Source: Peristeroidobacter soli (lineage in GTDB: Bacteria; Pseudomonadota; Gammaproteobacteria; Steroidobacterales; Steroidobacteraceae). Taken from it: a stretch of DNA of 64,000 nt. Positions 32,510-42,093 of this stretch are shown here, piece after piece; position 1 is the stretch's first letter; each line of letters opens with the position of its first letter. A program made the position numbers and the translations under genes. The DNA is taken from positions 1,362,803 through 1,426,802 of the forward strand of contig NZ_RYEV01000004.1 in the NCBI RefSeq assembly GCF_004138485.1. Direction: 5' to 3'. The notes beneath the pieces were generated by a model. The model saw nothing but the letters and a program-made list of their open reading frames with translations. It was not told the DNA's origin and did not search any database.

Positions 32510-34006
32510 ATGACGCGCGCTTTGAACAACCCTCCCCAACCCGGCCCGGTATTGAACGATGTCAGCGCGCACTGCCGGGCTTTGTGGCAACCGCCCGGCA
32601 TGGCGGTGGGGCTGTGCACCCCTGCCGGCCTGATCTGGTCGCGCTGTGTCGGGGAGCGCCGCCTGGGCTCGGGGCTGCCGATCGACGAGCACACCGTGTT
32701 CGCGCTCGCCTCCGGCACCAAGACATTCGCCGCGGCCTCCATCGCACATCTCATCGGCGCGAACCAGATCGACTGGGACACGCGTGCCATCGATATCGAC
32801 CCGAGCTTCGATGCGGGCGACACGCGCGTGACCGAACTGCTGACGTTGAGAGACTTGGCATGTCATCGCGTCGGCTGGACCTCATCGGAGGGACGCCATC
32901 GAGGAGCGGCGTCGACCCGCGCCGATCTGGTCCGACGTCTGCGTCACCATGGGTTTCGACATCCGTTTCGCCAGAACTTCGCATACTGCACCGACGGTTT
33001 CAGCGTGCTCGGTCATCTGGTGGACATCGCGACCGGCATGTCGTGGGAAGACTATGCGCAAACCAACCTGCTCGCACCGCTGGGGATGAATCGCACTTCT
33101 TTCTCGGTCGTCGACGCGGAAAGCTCGGGGAATGCCGCTCAGCCCCATCTGCAACTTCTCGATGGCGAGCGCGTGGCCACGCCCTGGTACTACGAAGACC
33201 ATGTCGCGACGCCGGCCGGCGGTGCCAACTCCTGTCTTGCCGACCTGAGCAAATGGCTGGGCGCCTGGCTTGCAAACACGCACGCCGCGACGCCATGGCC
33301 CGTGAATCAGACCGCCATCATGCAAACACCCCAGATCGCCGACGCCGGACCATTCGCCGATAAAGAGCTGTCGTGCGCGGTCGGCGAGGATCTGACGGAC
33401 GAAGCCTATGCGCTCGGCTGGTACACGCATCGCTATCGCGGCGAACGAATATTCCATCACACCGGCTCGATCCGGGGCTTTCGCTCCATGATCGCCCTGC
33501 TTCCCGAACGGCAACTGGGCTTCATTGCGCTCGTCAATGCGGACGACATCTATCTGCCGCGCGCATTGTTTCAAGCAACGCTGGATGGATTGCAGGGTGC
33601 GGATCCGCTGCGTTGGACGGCAAGATTCCATGAGCTCGAGCGAGCCTGGCATGCAACCAACGCGGGACGATATCGTCGCGATAGCGACACTCGGCTCGCG
33701 ACCAATGGCGAGTGCCTCAGCAAAGTCGCCGGCGCTCAGCAAACGGCCGGCACCGAGCTCATCGGCAGCTACGATGACGACGGCCGCTTCGGCCGGGTCA
33801 CCATCTCCAGGAGCGATCAGGGGCTGATGTTTCGGGCCGGCGGACTCCAGTACCGAATCGTCGCGACCGGCAACGACCGGTTTGTCTGCGAGCAACCTTG
33901 CGGCCCACTCGTGATCGATCAAGGTCAGCTGCAGGTCGACCGCGACAATGCGCGACGCATCGCCGGCTTCGCCTACCAGAACGCGACTTTCAAACGAACG
34001 GCTTGA
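32510..34006 (+). CDS. Serine hydrolase of the beta-lactamase/S12 (D-aminopeptidase/esterase) family
   Basis: 498 aa. The SxxK motif is ASGTKTF near residue 70; the tyrosine motif reads YCTDG instead of the usual YxN; the KTG equivalent is HTG in FHHTGSIRGF. A C-terminal beta-domain of about 130 residues follows, as in D-aminopeptidases and esterases of this family. No signal peptide is seen, so it is probably cytoplasmic and not an antibiotic-resistance beta-lactamase. It shares an operator with the penicillin-acylase gene, which points to peptide or amide turnover. Its 3' end overlaps the convergent racemase gene by 17 bp. Confidence 0.85.
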   Translation: MTRALNNPPQPGPVLNDVSAHCRALWQPPGMAVGLCTPAGLIWSRCVGERRLGSGLPIDEHTVFALASGTKTFAAASIAHLIGANQIDWDTRAIDIDPSFDAGDTRVTELLTLRDLACHRVGWTSSEGRHRGAASTRADLVRRLRHHGFRHPFRQNFAYCTDGFSVLGHLVDIATGMSWEDYAQTNLLAPLGMNRTSFSVVDAESSGNAAQPHLQLLDGERVATPWYYEDHVATPAGGANSCLADLSKWLGAWLANTHAATPWPVNQTAIMQTPQIADAGPFADKELSCAVGEDLTDEAYALGWYTHRYRGERIFHHTGSIRGFRSMIALLPERQLGFIALVNADDIYLPRALFQATLDGLQGADPLRWTARFHELERAWHATNAGRYRRDSDTRLATNGECLSKVAGAQQTAGTELIGSYDDDGRFGRVTISRSDQGLMFRAGGLQYRIVATGNDRFVCEQPCGPLVIDQGQLQVDRDNARRIAGFAYQNATFKRTA

Positions 34007-34700
34007 GGTCCGCCACCGACGCCTGCAATAAATTCGCGAGCGAAACGAAGTCGAGTACCGGCAGCCCGGTCTCGGCGCGGATGCGCGGGCTGAATGGGCA
34101 CAGCGCCGAACATTCGAGCAGGATGCCACCCAGTGTTGGCGTATCGGTGACCAGTCGCCGAATCAGCAGCATCAAATCGTCGCCGATGGCTTGCAGCGGC
34201 AATTCCGGCTCGGGCCGGCTCAGCTCGTGCCAGGTCCGCGTGCCATCCAGGCCAAGGATCTTCAGCCGCGATACATCGCTCGCGGACACACCTGACATTT
34301 CGAGCAGCGCCGGATCGAGCTTGTGCCGATCGAAGGTGATGACGCCGACCGCGCGCTCGGTCGACACGAGCCGTAGCAACAGCGGTAACAACAACAAACT
34401 CGACGTTGCCACCGGCACCTGCAGGCGGCGCGCGATCTCGGATTGGTAGGCGACGTTGAATCCGCACGTGGTCAGCAGCGCCTTGATTCCCTGCTCCTGC
34501 AGCCGCTCGCCTTGCCGCACATAGTCCGCGGCCACCGCCGGATCGCGATTCAAAATCCGATCCGCGAACGCAGTGGCGGCGCCGGCATAGACGACCGGGT
34601 AAGCAAACGTTCCGGGATGACCGAGATGACCCGGATGGCGCAGCGGCTTGTTGGCCATCTCGACGATACCCAGAGCCGCCTGCGCCATCGATTCGGTCAT
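33990..34700 (-). CDS. Asp/Glu/hydantoin racemase-family protein
   Basis: 236 aa from ATG 34700 with GAGGAAG upstream. Both family cysteines are present: TTCGFN near residue 75 and ECSALC near residue 192. The family covers aspartate/glutamate racemases, hydantoin racemases, maleate isomerase and arylmalonate decarboxylase. It lies 7 bp after a TonB-receptor gene, so it is the end of the TetR-S9-TonB-racemase unit. In a peptide-hydrolysing cluster, conversion of D-amino acids is a reasonable role, but this is inference. Confidence 0.82.
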   Translation of the reverse strand: MTESMAQAALGIVEMANKPLRHPGHLGHPGTFAYPVVYAGAATAFADRILNRDPAVAADYVRQGERLQEQGIKALLTTCGFNVAYQSEIARRLQVPVATSSLLLLPLLLRLVSTERAVGVITFDRHKLDPALLEMSGVSASDVSRLKILGLDGTRTWHELSRPEPELPLQAIGDDLMLLIRRLVTDTPTLGGILLECSALCPFSPRIRAETGLPVLDFVSLANLLQASVADLKPFV

Positions 34701-34707
34701 GACTTCC

Positions 34708-37356
34708 TCAGAACTGTTTCTTGAAGCCCGCGTAAACGTAACGGCCGCGGTAGTCGGCAATGTATCGATCCCAGCCGTCGGAGCTCTCGGCGACGAACGG
34801 CAGATCTTCGTCGAACACGTTCTCGATGCCGAGATACACGCGCGTGCCGTTCAGCAGACTGCCTGCGCCCTCGTGGCCGTCGCCGAAATCGTAACTGCCT
34901 TGCAGGTCGACTTTCACGTAAGCATCGGCGTCGCGCTTGATGACGTTCAGAATCTCGTCCTCATAGCCGCCGGTGTAACTGATCGTGGTGACTGCATTCC
35001 AGCCCTCGCGAGCCCACTGCACGCTGTTCACCAGTCGCAGCCGGGGCATCGGCCCCACGGTGGTGTTGTAGGTGCCGAGGTACTTGGCGGTGATGCCGTT
35101 GTTGCTGTCTTCGAACTTGGTGAGATAGGTGCCGTTGAAGTCCAGCGTGAACGTACCGAGCCCGGTCGGCAGACGATAGCTCGCGCCCAGGTCGAAGCCG
35201 GACACGTCGCGATTGCCGCCGTTGTCCAGACGCAGATCCAGCGTCGGATACAGCGTGACCGGATCGCGAGTGACCGTGCCGCCGGTCGCCTGGCCGTTGA
35301 GCAGCGCCTGGCCGTCCGGCTGAGAGATCAGATCCGTCAGCTCCAGCGTCCAGTAATCCAGCGTGAACACCAGGTCCGAGTTGCCCATCGGCCGGACGAT
35401 CAAGCCGAGATTGATGGTTTCGCCGAGCTCCGGATCGAGGCCGACGTTGCCGCCCTGGATTCGATCGACGGGCAGGAAGCCGCCACGGACCGGATCGTAG
35501 TAGAAGCCGCCCGGCTCGGTGTTGCTGGTCACCGGCGAATACAACGCGTCGAGGCTCGGTGCCTTGAACGATTCGGCGTACGAGGCCCGCAGCACCACCC
35601 TTTCATCGGCGAACGCGATGCGGCCGGTGAATTGAGTCACGGTCGACGAACCGAAATCGCTGTACTCCTCTTTACGCACGGCACCGGTCAATTCGGCGCT
35701 CTGCACGAATGCGCCCTCGGAGCCTGCGTCGAACACAGGCAGGCGCACCTCGCCGAAATACGCTTTCACATCGCGCGACTGCGAGATGGGATCGCCGGCA
35801 TTGCCCAGCCACCAGTAGCTGACGCTCTGCCAGCTTTCATCCGGCTGGAAATCGTAATCGACGATCCGCTTCTCGACGCCCACGGCGAAATAAGCAGTGC
35901 CCGCGTACCAATCGAACAATTCGCCATCGACCTTCGCATCGACGGTACGCACGGCATTCTCACGCTCATAGGTGCTGGTGGGACTCAGCCCTTCCAGCTG
36001 CGCCGGCGTGTTCGCCCAATAGCCGAACGGATTGAAAGCCGTGGCGTCGGTGCGCGCCGCAGCCGCCTGCGCCGCACCGTAATCGATGTCGTTGCGATAA
36101 CTCTCGTCGACTCGCTTCTGATAGCTCGAGTACGCCACTTCGTAGTTGAAACGGCCGAGCGTGCCTTCGAAACCCGCCGTGCCCAGGAAGTTGGTCGTGC
36201 GGAAGGTTTCCGTCATGTAGCCCAGCTCATTCGGGCCGAACAGATACCAGACGTGCACGTCCTGGCCGAACGGGTTGTAGGGATTTGCGGCCGGTACCGC
36301 GACATCGATGATCGGCGGGTTCGCGTAGAAATCCTGATGCCGGCGATCCGCATAGCCGCGCGTGAAGAACACCAGCTTGTCGTCGATGAACCGGTACTTC
36401 GCCGACCAGTGACCGGACATGCGATCGTAGGGCGGCGACGTCCCCAATTCATTGGTGGAGTAAGCCTGATCGCGACTGAAGGCCACGTAGTCGGCCGGAT
36501 TGCTGCTGTAACTGCCGGCGTTGAAGCGCGACAGGTCCAGCGACAACGGATGCGTCGGATCCGAGCTCAGCACGATCTGGTGCGGCAAGGAGACGCGACC
36601 GCTGCGACGATCCAGACCGCCGTAGGCGCGGTAGTCGCGGCTTGCGGTGAGATCGCGATCGAACTTGGTCAGGCCGTCGCGCTTCTGATACGACAGGCTG
36701 CCGGTGAGGCTGAACTTGTCCTCCGTCAAGCCGAACACCGCGGCGGTGCGCACGAACGACTGGTCGCCTCGCGAAGTGTCGCCGTAAGAACCGTGCAGCT
36801 CCAGGCCGCTGAAGTTTTCTTTCAGACGAATGTTCACTACGCCCGCGACGGCATCGGAACCGTAGATCGATGAAGCGCCGCCTTTGAGGATTTCGATACC
36901 TTTGATCGCCTCGGCCGGCACGGCGCCGATGTCGGGCACGTCTTCACCGCCGAAGCGGCGCCCTTCCACCAGCACCAGGGTGTACTGATCGCCGATACCG
37001 CGCAGATTGATGCTGCTGTTACCACCTGCGTATTCGTCGGTGGTCGGCGAGTTCGACAGACCGGTGTTGATCGGCATGGTGCGCAGAAAGTCGCCGATCG
37101 ACTCCGCCGGCGTGTTCTGGAACTGCTCCTCGGAAACGAACTGGATGGGCTGCGCCATCGTATCCAGCGCGGCCGCCTGGGTGCGAATCGAGCTGCCGGT
37201 GACGGTGATCGTATCGAGCACTTCCGTGTTCTGGTCGGGCACCGTCTGCGCCATCGACAGCGCCGGCAACAGACTGGCGGCGCCCGCGCTCCACAACAAT
37301 GAACGAATCAATCGACCAAGGTTCGAGCGACCCGAACCCGAATTGCACGCGTGCAT
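34708..37356 (-). CDS. TonB-dependent outer-membrane receptor (large, peptide/oligomer type)
   Basis: 882 aa from ATG 37356 with GGGAGGAG upstream. A signal peptide ends near LSMAQ, followed by TonB-box-like sequence and TITVTGSSIR, plug motifs GDFLRTMP, LVLVEGRR, IEILKGGASSIYGSDAVAGVVNI and a long barrel ending YVYAGFKKQF. The size and the SSIYGSDAVAG motif match the receptor group of Xanthomonadales/Caulobacter that often sits beside peptidases. The upstream S9 peptidase and downstream racemase suggest import of peptide fragments. Confidence 0.93.
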   Translation of the reverse strand: MHACNSGSGRSNLGRLIRSLLWSAGAASLLPALSMAQTVPDQNTEVLDTITVTGSSIRTQAAALDTMAQPIQFVSEEQFQNTPAESIGDFLRTMPINTGLSNSPTTDEYAGGNSSINLRGIGDQYTLVLVEGRRFGGEDVPDIGAVPAEAIKGIEILKGGASSIYGSDAVAGVVNIRLKENFSGLELHGSYGDTSRGDQSFVRTAAVFGLTEDKFSLTGSLSYQKRDGLTKFDRDLTASRDYRAYGGLDRRSGRVSLPHQIVLSSDPTHPLSLDLSRFNAGSYSSNPADYVAFSRDQAYSTNELGTSPPYDRMSGHWSAKYRFIDDKLVFFTRGYADRRHQDFYANPPIIDVAVPAANPYNPFGQDVHVWYLFGPNELGYMTETFRTTNFLGTAGFEGTLGRFNYEVAYSSYQKRVDESYRNDIDYGAAQAAAARTDATAFNPFGYWANTPAQLEGLSPTSTYERENAVRTVDAKVDGELFDWYAGTAYFAVGVEKRIVDYDFQPDESWQSVSYWWLGNAGDPISQSRDVKAYFGEVRLPVFDAGSEGAFVQSAELTGAVRKEEYSDFGSSTVTQFTGRIAFADERVVLRASYAESFKAPSLDALYSPVTSNTEPGGFYYDPVRGGFLPVDRIQGGNVGLDPELGETINLGLIVRPMGNSDLVFTLDYWTLELTDLISQPDGQALLNGQATGGTVTRDPVTLYPTLDLRLDNGGNRDVSGFDLGASYRLPTGLGTFTLDFNGTYLTKFEDSNNGITAKYLGTYNTTVGPMPRLRLVNSVQWAREGWNAVTTISYTGGYEDEILNVIKRDADAYVKVDLQGSYDFGDGHEGAGSLLNGTRVYLGIENVFDEDLPFVAESSDGWDRYIADYRGRYVYAGFKKQF

Positions 37357-37410
37357 CAAACTCCTCCCGGCGTTGTCGTTATGGTCTGGCAGTCGTTGCA
37401 GTCATCGTAC

Positions 37411-37428
37411 ATACCATTCACATGCAAT
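37411..37428. promoter_or_regulatory. Weak ATACC-type operator upstream of the TonB receptor
   Basis: ataccattcacatgcaat shares its first 12 bases with the operator at 32442 but lacks the GGTAT half. It lies 54 bp upstream of the receptor ATG in the 127-bp gap after the S9 gene. Confidence 0.35.
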
Positions 37429-37474
37429 GAAAGTTGTATTTTGACATCGGATCGGCGCCGCTCGGACGAGCGCC

Positions 37475-37499
37475 GTCAGGTAATTACTCGGTACCTGAC
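37475..37499. terminator. Hairpin at the end of the S9 peptidase gene
   Basis: GTCAGGTA and TACCTGAC form an 8-bp stem with a 9-nt loop that spans the S9 stop codon at 37484-37486. No T-run is present, so it may instead be an RNA-stabilising hairpin between S9 and the receptor gene. Confidence 0.3.
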
Positions 37500-39595
37500 A
37501 GATGCTCCGCGAGGTATCGCCACGAGCGCCGGCGCACATAGCTGTCCGCGGTCGCGTCTTTGTAACGAATGGAGTGATCGCGCCCGGGCAGGATCAGGAG
37601 GTCGAACAGCTTGTTGGCACGAACCAGCGCGTCGACGACACGCATCGTGTTCGCGACCGGCACGTCGCTGTCGGTTTCGCCGTGAATGAGCAGCAGCGCG
37701 CCTTGCAACCGCTTCACCTCATCCATGTTGGTGGCATAGCCCCGCGGGCCGCCGGCCGGACCGGTGAGCGGATCGCCCCAATAGAACTCGCCGGAGTTCA
37801 TCTCATAAATATTGTTGTCGTGATTGCCGGCGGAGGCGATGCCCACCTTGTAGAACTCAGGATCATGCAACATCGCCGCCAGGGTCATGAAGCCACCGCC
37901 GGAATGGCCCATCACACCGACCCGTCCGAGATCCATCCACGGGCGGCTCGCGCCCAGCGATTCGATGCTTTCTCGCAGGTCCGGCAACGGGTAGTCGCGA
38001 ATGTTTCCTGACGTTCTGGCGTGGGTCTGATACTCCACACCGCGGGAGGACGCCGAGCCTCGGGTGCCCGGTGAAATCACGATGAAGCCGAGCTGCGCGA
38101 GCGCCGCGTTGACATGAGACGGCGAGAATCGCGTCGGCACGTAGTCGCCGGAAGGCCCGGGGTAGACGACGGCAACCACCGGATAGCGGCGCTTCGAATC
38201 GAAATCGAATGGTCTCCACATCACGCCATACAACTCAGTGGTGCCATCCGCCGCCTTGATCTTATAACGCTCCGGCGGTTGCCAGCCCGCCGCGCGCAGC
38301 GGGCCGGGCTCGGCAACCGCAAGTTCCTTCACGATACGACCGGCGCGATCTCTGAGTACGGTGCGCGGTGGCGTCGTTACAGTGGAGAAGCTGTCGATGA
38401 AATATTTCGCTGCAGCCGAGGGCGCGAAGCTATGTGTCGCCGGCTCGGTATCGAGTCTGCGTTGGCCACCGCCCCCCAGGCTCGCACGAAAAGCATGCAC
38501 GTAGTAAGGATCGCCGCCCTGCCCGTCTCCATAGGCTTCGAAGAAAAACTCGCGCTTCCCCGCATCGACATGCAACACGCGACTGACGGCGATGGCTCCG
38601 GAGGTGAGCTGACGGATGAGCCGCTTGCGGCGCGCATCGATCAGATAGTAGTGCACTCGTCCATCGCGGTCGGACTTCCAGATCAACTGTTCGCCTTGGC
38701 CCACGAAGGCGACTTCAGGAGCGCGCACGGTGAAATAGGAGTCGCGCTGTTCGCGCCAGATGACTTCCACTTCGCCATTCGGTATCGCGACCCGGCACAA
38801 CTCAACGACTTCGTACTGGCGCTGCATGCGTACGAAGTACAGCGAGCGGCCATCTGGCGCGGGGAAGATGCCGCCGCCACCGACGTCCATGTTGCCGACG
38901 TACGCCCAACCGTCGTTGGCGATGAGGCGTCGTTGCCCGGTCGCGGCATCGATCAACCACAGCTCCGCTCGGGGAATGTTTTTATCGCCCGGATAGGCGC
39001 GTCGCTGCTCGATGCTCGCCGGCCTCGGAGCCGCGGTCGAATCGGCGAGCCACACCGAGCCTACCTGACGAAAATCCCAGCGCTCGGCGACCAGCCAGGA
39101 ACTGTTGCCCAGGAACTGGACCAGCGGCGCCTGTCCCGAACGAATCGGACGAGCTTGTGGATTGCTGTCCGCATAGCGCGGATCGAACGTTCGCCACAGC
39201 TCGCCGTCGTCGGTCAGCTGGCGCGTGCCGGCGGCATCGACCACGAACAGATTGTGATTGTCGGCGTAGACCTGGAACCTGCCGTCGCTGGAGCTCACCC
39301 GATCAGCTGGCGCGGCGACGGGCGCAGCCATGCTGTTTGCGACCGATGTGACTTTGCCACCTGGCAGCTGGATTCGCTGACGCTGGCCATCCGCCGCGCT
39401 CCATTCGAGCCACGAATCGTCGTCCGCCCAGCTCGGCGCCAGCGCGTCGATCGATACGTCGCGGGGCAGGATGCTGGCAACGCGCGGCTGCACGAACGTT
39501 TCAGCCCGATCGAACCGATCCCCCCACTGCCCGGCAACGGCCTGTGCCGTCACGGCCCACAGCAGTATCGATCGGAGCGTCGTTCTCATTTTCAT
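37484..39595 (-). CDS. Secreted S9 prolyl-oligopeptidase/DPP-IV-like peptidase
   Basis: 703 aa from ATG 39595. A signal peptide (LLWAVTAQAVAGQ) leads into a DPP-IV-type beta-propeller and a C-terminal alpha/beta-hydrolase domain. The catalytic triad is visible: Ser in MGHSGGGF, Asp in GETDSDV and His in GRDHSIR. It is probably periplasmic and cleaves short peptides, perhaps after Pro/Ala or at atypical bonds as in lasso-peptide isopeptidases of this family. It lies 55 bp after the TetR gene and before a TonB receptor. Confidence 0.9.
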   Translation of the reverse strand: MKMRTTLRSILLWAVTAQAVAGQWGDRFDRAETFVQPRVASILPRDVSIDALAPSWADDDSWLEWSAADGQRQRIQLPGGKVTSVANSMAAPVAAPADRVSSSDGRFQVYADNHNLFVVDAAGTRQLTDDGELWRTFDPRYADSNPQARPIRSGQAPLVQFLGNSSWLVAERWDFRQVGSVWLADSTAAPRPASIEQRRAYPGDKNIPRAELWLIDAATGQRRLIANDGWAYVGNMDVGGGGIFPAPDGRSLYFVRMQRQYEVVELCRVAIPNGEVEVIWREQRDSYFTVRAPEVAFVGQGEQLIWKSDRDGRVHYYLIDARRKRLIRQLTSGAIAVSRVLHVDAGKREFFFEAYGDGQGGDPYYVHAFRASLGGGGQRRLDTEPATHSFAPSAAAKYFIDSFSTVTTPPRTVLRDRAGRIVKELAVAEPGPLRAAGWQPPERYKIKAADGTTELYGVMWRPFDFDSKRRYPVVAVVYPGPSGDYVPTRFSPSHVNAALAQLGFIVISPGTRGSASSRGVEYQTHARTSGNIRDYPLPDLRESIESLGASRPWMDLGRVGVMGHSGGGFMTLAAMLHDPEFYKVGIASAGNHDNNIYEMNSGEFYWGDPLTGPAGGPRGYATNMDEVKRLQGALLLIHGETDSDVPVANTMRVVDALVRANKLFDLLILPGRDHSIRYKDATADSYVRRRSWRYLAEHLSGTE

Positions 39596-39650
39596 ACCAT
39601 CCAAAACGTTTGTAGATGGAGCCGGCTCGACCGCCGTGTCGAGGCGCGCT

Positions 39651-40358
39651 TCAGACGATGACGGGAACCGGTTCGCGGCGGCGTCTGGCGCTGGCTCGCG
39701 ACGTTCCAGTGGTTTTGCGAGCGCTGCGCAGGGAAGCGGCAATGCTGTCGATGAGCTCTTCCAGAATGGCGTCGGTCTGCGGCCCGAGGCGCAGATAGAT
39801 CTTGCGGGCGGCCAGACCGCTCAGCGTCAGCACCACGATGTTGCAACAAGCGAGGCTCTGCGCTTCGCCGGCGGCCGCGTCTTCGAAGATATCCAGCCAC
39901 AGCCGCTCGATGCGCGTCGACAGGCGGGCCAGCGACTCCACCAGCTTTTCATGAAAGCGCACGTCGGCCCGCGTGCCACGGACGATCTCGACCATCGCGA
40001 AATAGTCCTGGCTGCTGTAGACCTCCCAGATCAAATTGACGACGGTCGCGACCCGCTGCCGAAGATCGCCGCCACGGGCCTCGGGGCGCGCGTCGAGCTG
40101 CTGAACCAGCGAATCGGAAACCCGCGTCGCGACCTGTAGCAGCAGCTCGTTCTTGTCGCCGAACAAATGCTGGGCGGCGCCCCAGGTGACCCCGGAGGTC
40201 GCCGTCACATCGCGAGCCCGCAGACCCGCATAGCCCTTCTGACGAATCACCTCGATGACGGCGTTGATGAGCCGGTCACGGGTCAACGTGCGTCGCTCTT
40301 CCTGAGTGCGGCGGGGCGGGCGCGGGGCTGCCCGTTTGGCACGGCGAGGCTGATCCAT
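39651..40358 (-). CDS. TetR-family transcriptional regulator
   Basis: 235 aa. A basic N-terminal arm (MDQPRRAKRAAPRPP) precedes the TetR helix-turn-helix, with RDRLINAVIEVI, GLRARDVTATSGV and WGAAQHLFGDK in the usual order. The ligand domain is variable as expected. ATG at 40358 with AAGGA upstream. It is the only regulator inside the peptidase cluster apart from the AraC gene at its end, so it is the best candidate to bind the ATACC-N8-GGTAT elements or the inverted repeat at 40425. Confidence 0.9.
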   Translation of the reverse strand: MDQPRRAKRAAPRPPRRTQEERRTLTRDRLINAVIEVIRQKGYAGLRARDVTATSGVTWGAAQHLFGDKNELLLQVATRVSDSLVQQLDARPEARGGDLRQRVATVVNLIWEVYSSQDYFAMVEIVRGTRADVRFHEKLVESLARLSTRIERLWLDIFEDAAAGEAQSLACCNIVVLTLSGLAARKIYLRLGPQTDAILEELIDSIAASLRSARKTTGTSRASARRRREPVPVIV

Positions 40359-40424
40359 CTGGCGTCCTTCTGGCGGTATTCGAATCGTTTACCAGTGCGG
40401 CAGTCTAGCATAGCGCGAGGCATC

Positions 40425-40444
40425 TACATTTCACCAGAAATGTA
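40425..40444. promoter_or_regulatory. Inverted repeat between divergent TetR and POT genes
   Basis: TACATTTC and GAAATGTA are perfect 8-bp arms around ACCA. The site lies 41 bp before the POT start and 66 bp before the TetR start, the classic position for a TetR operator controlling both. Confidence 0.55.
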
Positions 40445-40485
40445 TCTGTTGCCAGACCGGCCTGCTCTGCCCTACGCTCGACGCG

Positions 40486-42048
40486 GTGAGCTCCCCCATC
40501 GCCAGCCCCGTCGCCGCCCCATCGCGCGCCAAACCCTCGTTCCTGGTCATGCTGCGCGAACAGCCGCCCGGCCTGTACCTGGTGGCGATCACCGAGTTCT
40601 GGGAGCGCTTCAGTTATTGGGGCATGCTCGGCCTGCTGGTGCTGTTTCTCACCGCAGCGCCTGCCACCGGCGGATTCGGCTGGACCAGCGCCGAAGCGCT
40701 GACCCTCTACGCCATCTATACCGGCGCCGTATTCTCCGCGCCCGCGCTCGGCGGTTTTCTCGCCAGCCGCTACTTCGGCGAGCGGGCCTGCATCCTGTGG
40801 GGCGGCGTCGCCGTCACCGCCGGGCATTTCCTGTTATCCGGACCCGCCGTGGGTCCGTGGTTGATCGAAGCGGTCTCGGGATGGCCGGTCGGGCAGTGGC
40901 TGAATTCGTGCGGCATTCCATTGGGCAAGGTTCTACCGTCGCTGACTGTCAGCAGCGCGCTCCAGTCCGGCAAGTGCGCCACCGACAGCGCGGGGACGAG
41001 TGCCGTCGCGCTTGCCTACCACCTGCAAGCCTGGACCTTCCTGCTGGGGTTGGTCGCCATCGTCGCCGGCACCGGCCTGATCAAATCCACCGTCTCCTCC
41101 ATCGTCGGCAAGCTGTACGCGCCCGGCGATGCCAGACGCGACGAGGGCTTCGGCATTTTCATGGCGTGCATCTATCTGGGCGCGCTCATGTCGAATCTGG
41201 TCGCCGGCACCATCGGCGAATTGCTCGACTGGCACTACGGGTTTGCGGTCGCCGGCATCGGCATGGCCGCGGGCCTCGCGGCCTATCTGTCGCGACATCG
41301 GCAACTGCTGGGCGACATCGGCATGAAGCCCGATCGCGCGCAACCCATCCAGGACGACGACACTCAGCGCGTCCCGGCTCATGTGCAACGAGGCCGCATC
41401 GCCGTCGCGGTCCTGATGAGCGTGTTCGTGGTCCTGTACGCGCTGTCGTTCTATCAAAAGGGCGGCCTGCTCAACCTGGAAACCCGCGAGCACGTCGACC
41501 GCCACGTATTCGGCTTCGAGCTGCCGACCACCTGGCTGCTGAGCATCAGCACCCTGGTGTTCATTCTGCTCACCTTGCCCGCCGCGCGTCTGTGGCGCTA
41601 TCTGGCGGCTCGTCATCGAGAGCCGGACGTGGTGGCAAAGCTCGCGCTCGGTCTGGCTGCGCTCGCCTGCGGTTATGGAATATTCGCACTGGGACTGGTC
41701 GAGAAGACCGTGTCCGCCGACGGCCGTTTCAGCCTGTGGTGGATGATCGGCATGTACTCGTTGTTTGCTCTGGGCGACCTGCTCGTGTGGCCGACTCAGC
41801 TCGCCGCGGTCAGCCGCCTCGCGCCGCCACGACACGCGGCGTTCGCTGTCGGCAGTTGGTATCTCACCATCGGGCTCGGGAGCTGGCTGACGGCGACCAC
41901 GGCGCCGATCAACGATCGCTTCGGCATTTCGGCCGTCGCGATCGTGTTGATGAGCCTGTGCGGTGGAGCGGCGCTGCTGCTCTGGCTGAGTCGCGCGCGC
42001 TTGATCAAGCTGACTTACGGCGCGCTCGACACCCGGCCGACATCGTGA
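40486..42048 (+). CDS. POT/PTR-family proton-coupled peptide transporter
   Basis: 520 aa from a GTG at 40486, with 12-14 hydrophobic segments. The POT signature near the first helix reads EFWERFSYWGMLG, matching the conserved ExxERF(S/Y)YYG proton-coupling motif. Bacterial members import di- and tripeptides. It is divergent from the TetR gene and its product would bring products of the periplasmic peptidases into the cytoplasm, where the S12 hydrolase could act. Confidence 0.92.
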   Translation: MSSPIASPVAAPSRAKPSFLVMLREQPPGLYLVAITEFWERFSYWGMLGLLVLFLTAAPATGGFGWTSAEALTLYAIYTGAVFSAPALGGFLASRYFGERACILWGGVAVTAGHFLLSGPAVGPWLIEAVSGWPVGQWLNSCGIPLGKVLPSLTVSSALQSGKCATDSAGTSAVALAYHLQAWTFLLGLVAIVAGTGLIKSTVSSIVGKLYAPGDARRDEGFGIFMACIYLGALMSNLVAGTIGELLDWHYGFAVAGIGMAAGLAAYLSRHRQLLGDIGMKPDRAQPIQDDDTQRVPAHVQRGRIAVAVLMSVFVVLYALSFYQKGGLLNLETREHVDRHVFGFELPTTWLLSISTLVFILLTLPAARLWRYLAARHREPDVVAKLALGLAALACGYGIFALGLVEKTVSADGRFSLWWMIGMYSLFALGDLLVWPTQLAAVSRLAPPRHAAFAVGSWYLTIGLGSWLTATTAPINDRFGISAVAIVLMSLCGGAALLLWLSRARLIKLTYGALDTRPTS

Positions 42049-42093
42049 TTGCGAAACCAGCCGAGCGCGAGGACGACCGCAAAGCGTAGCGTG

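Noticed and set aside
33661-33682. gacgatatcgtc palindrome inside the S12 hydrolase gene
   Set aside because: It lies in coding sequence, has no 20-bp partner and fits ordinary codon use.
32510-34006. Reading the S12 protein as an antibiotic-resistance beta-lactamase
   Set aside because: No signal peptide, altered YxN motif, a C-terminal extra domain and a peptidase context favour a cytoplasmic esterase/D-aminopeptidase.
34648-36873. A 741-codon open frame antisense to the second TonB receptor
   Set aside because: Same reasoning; composition is Arg/Val/Ala-rich and the opposite strand encodes a full receptor.
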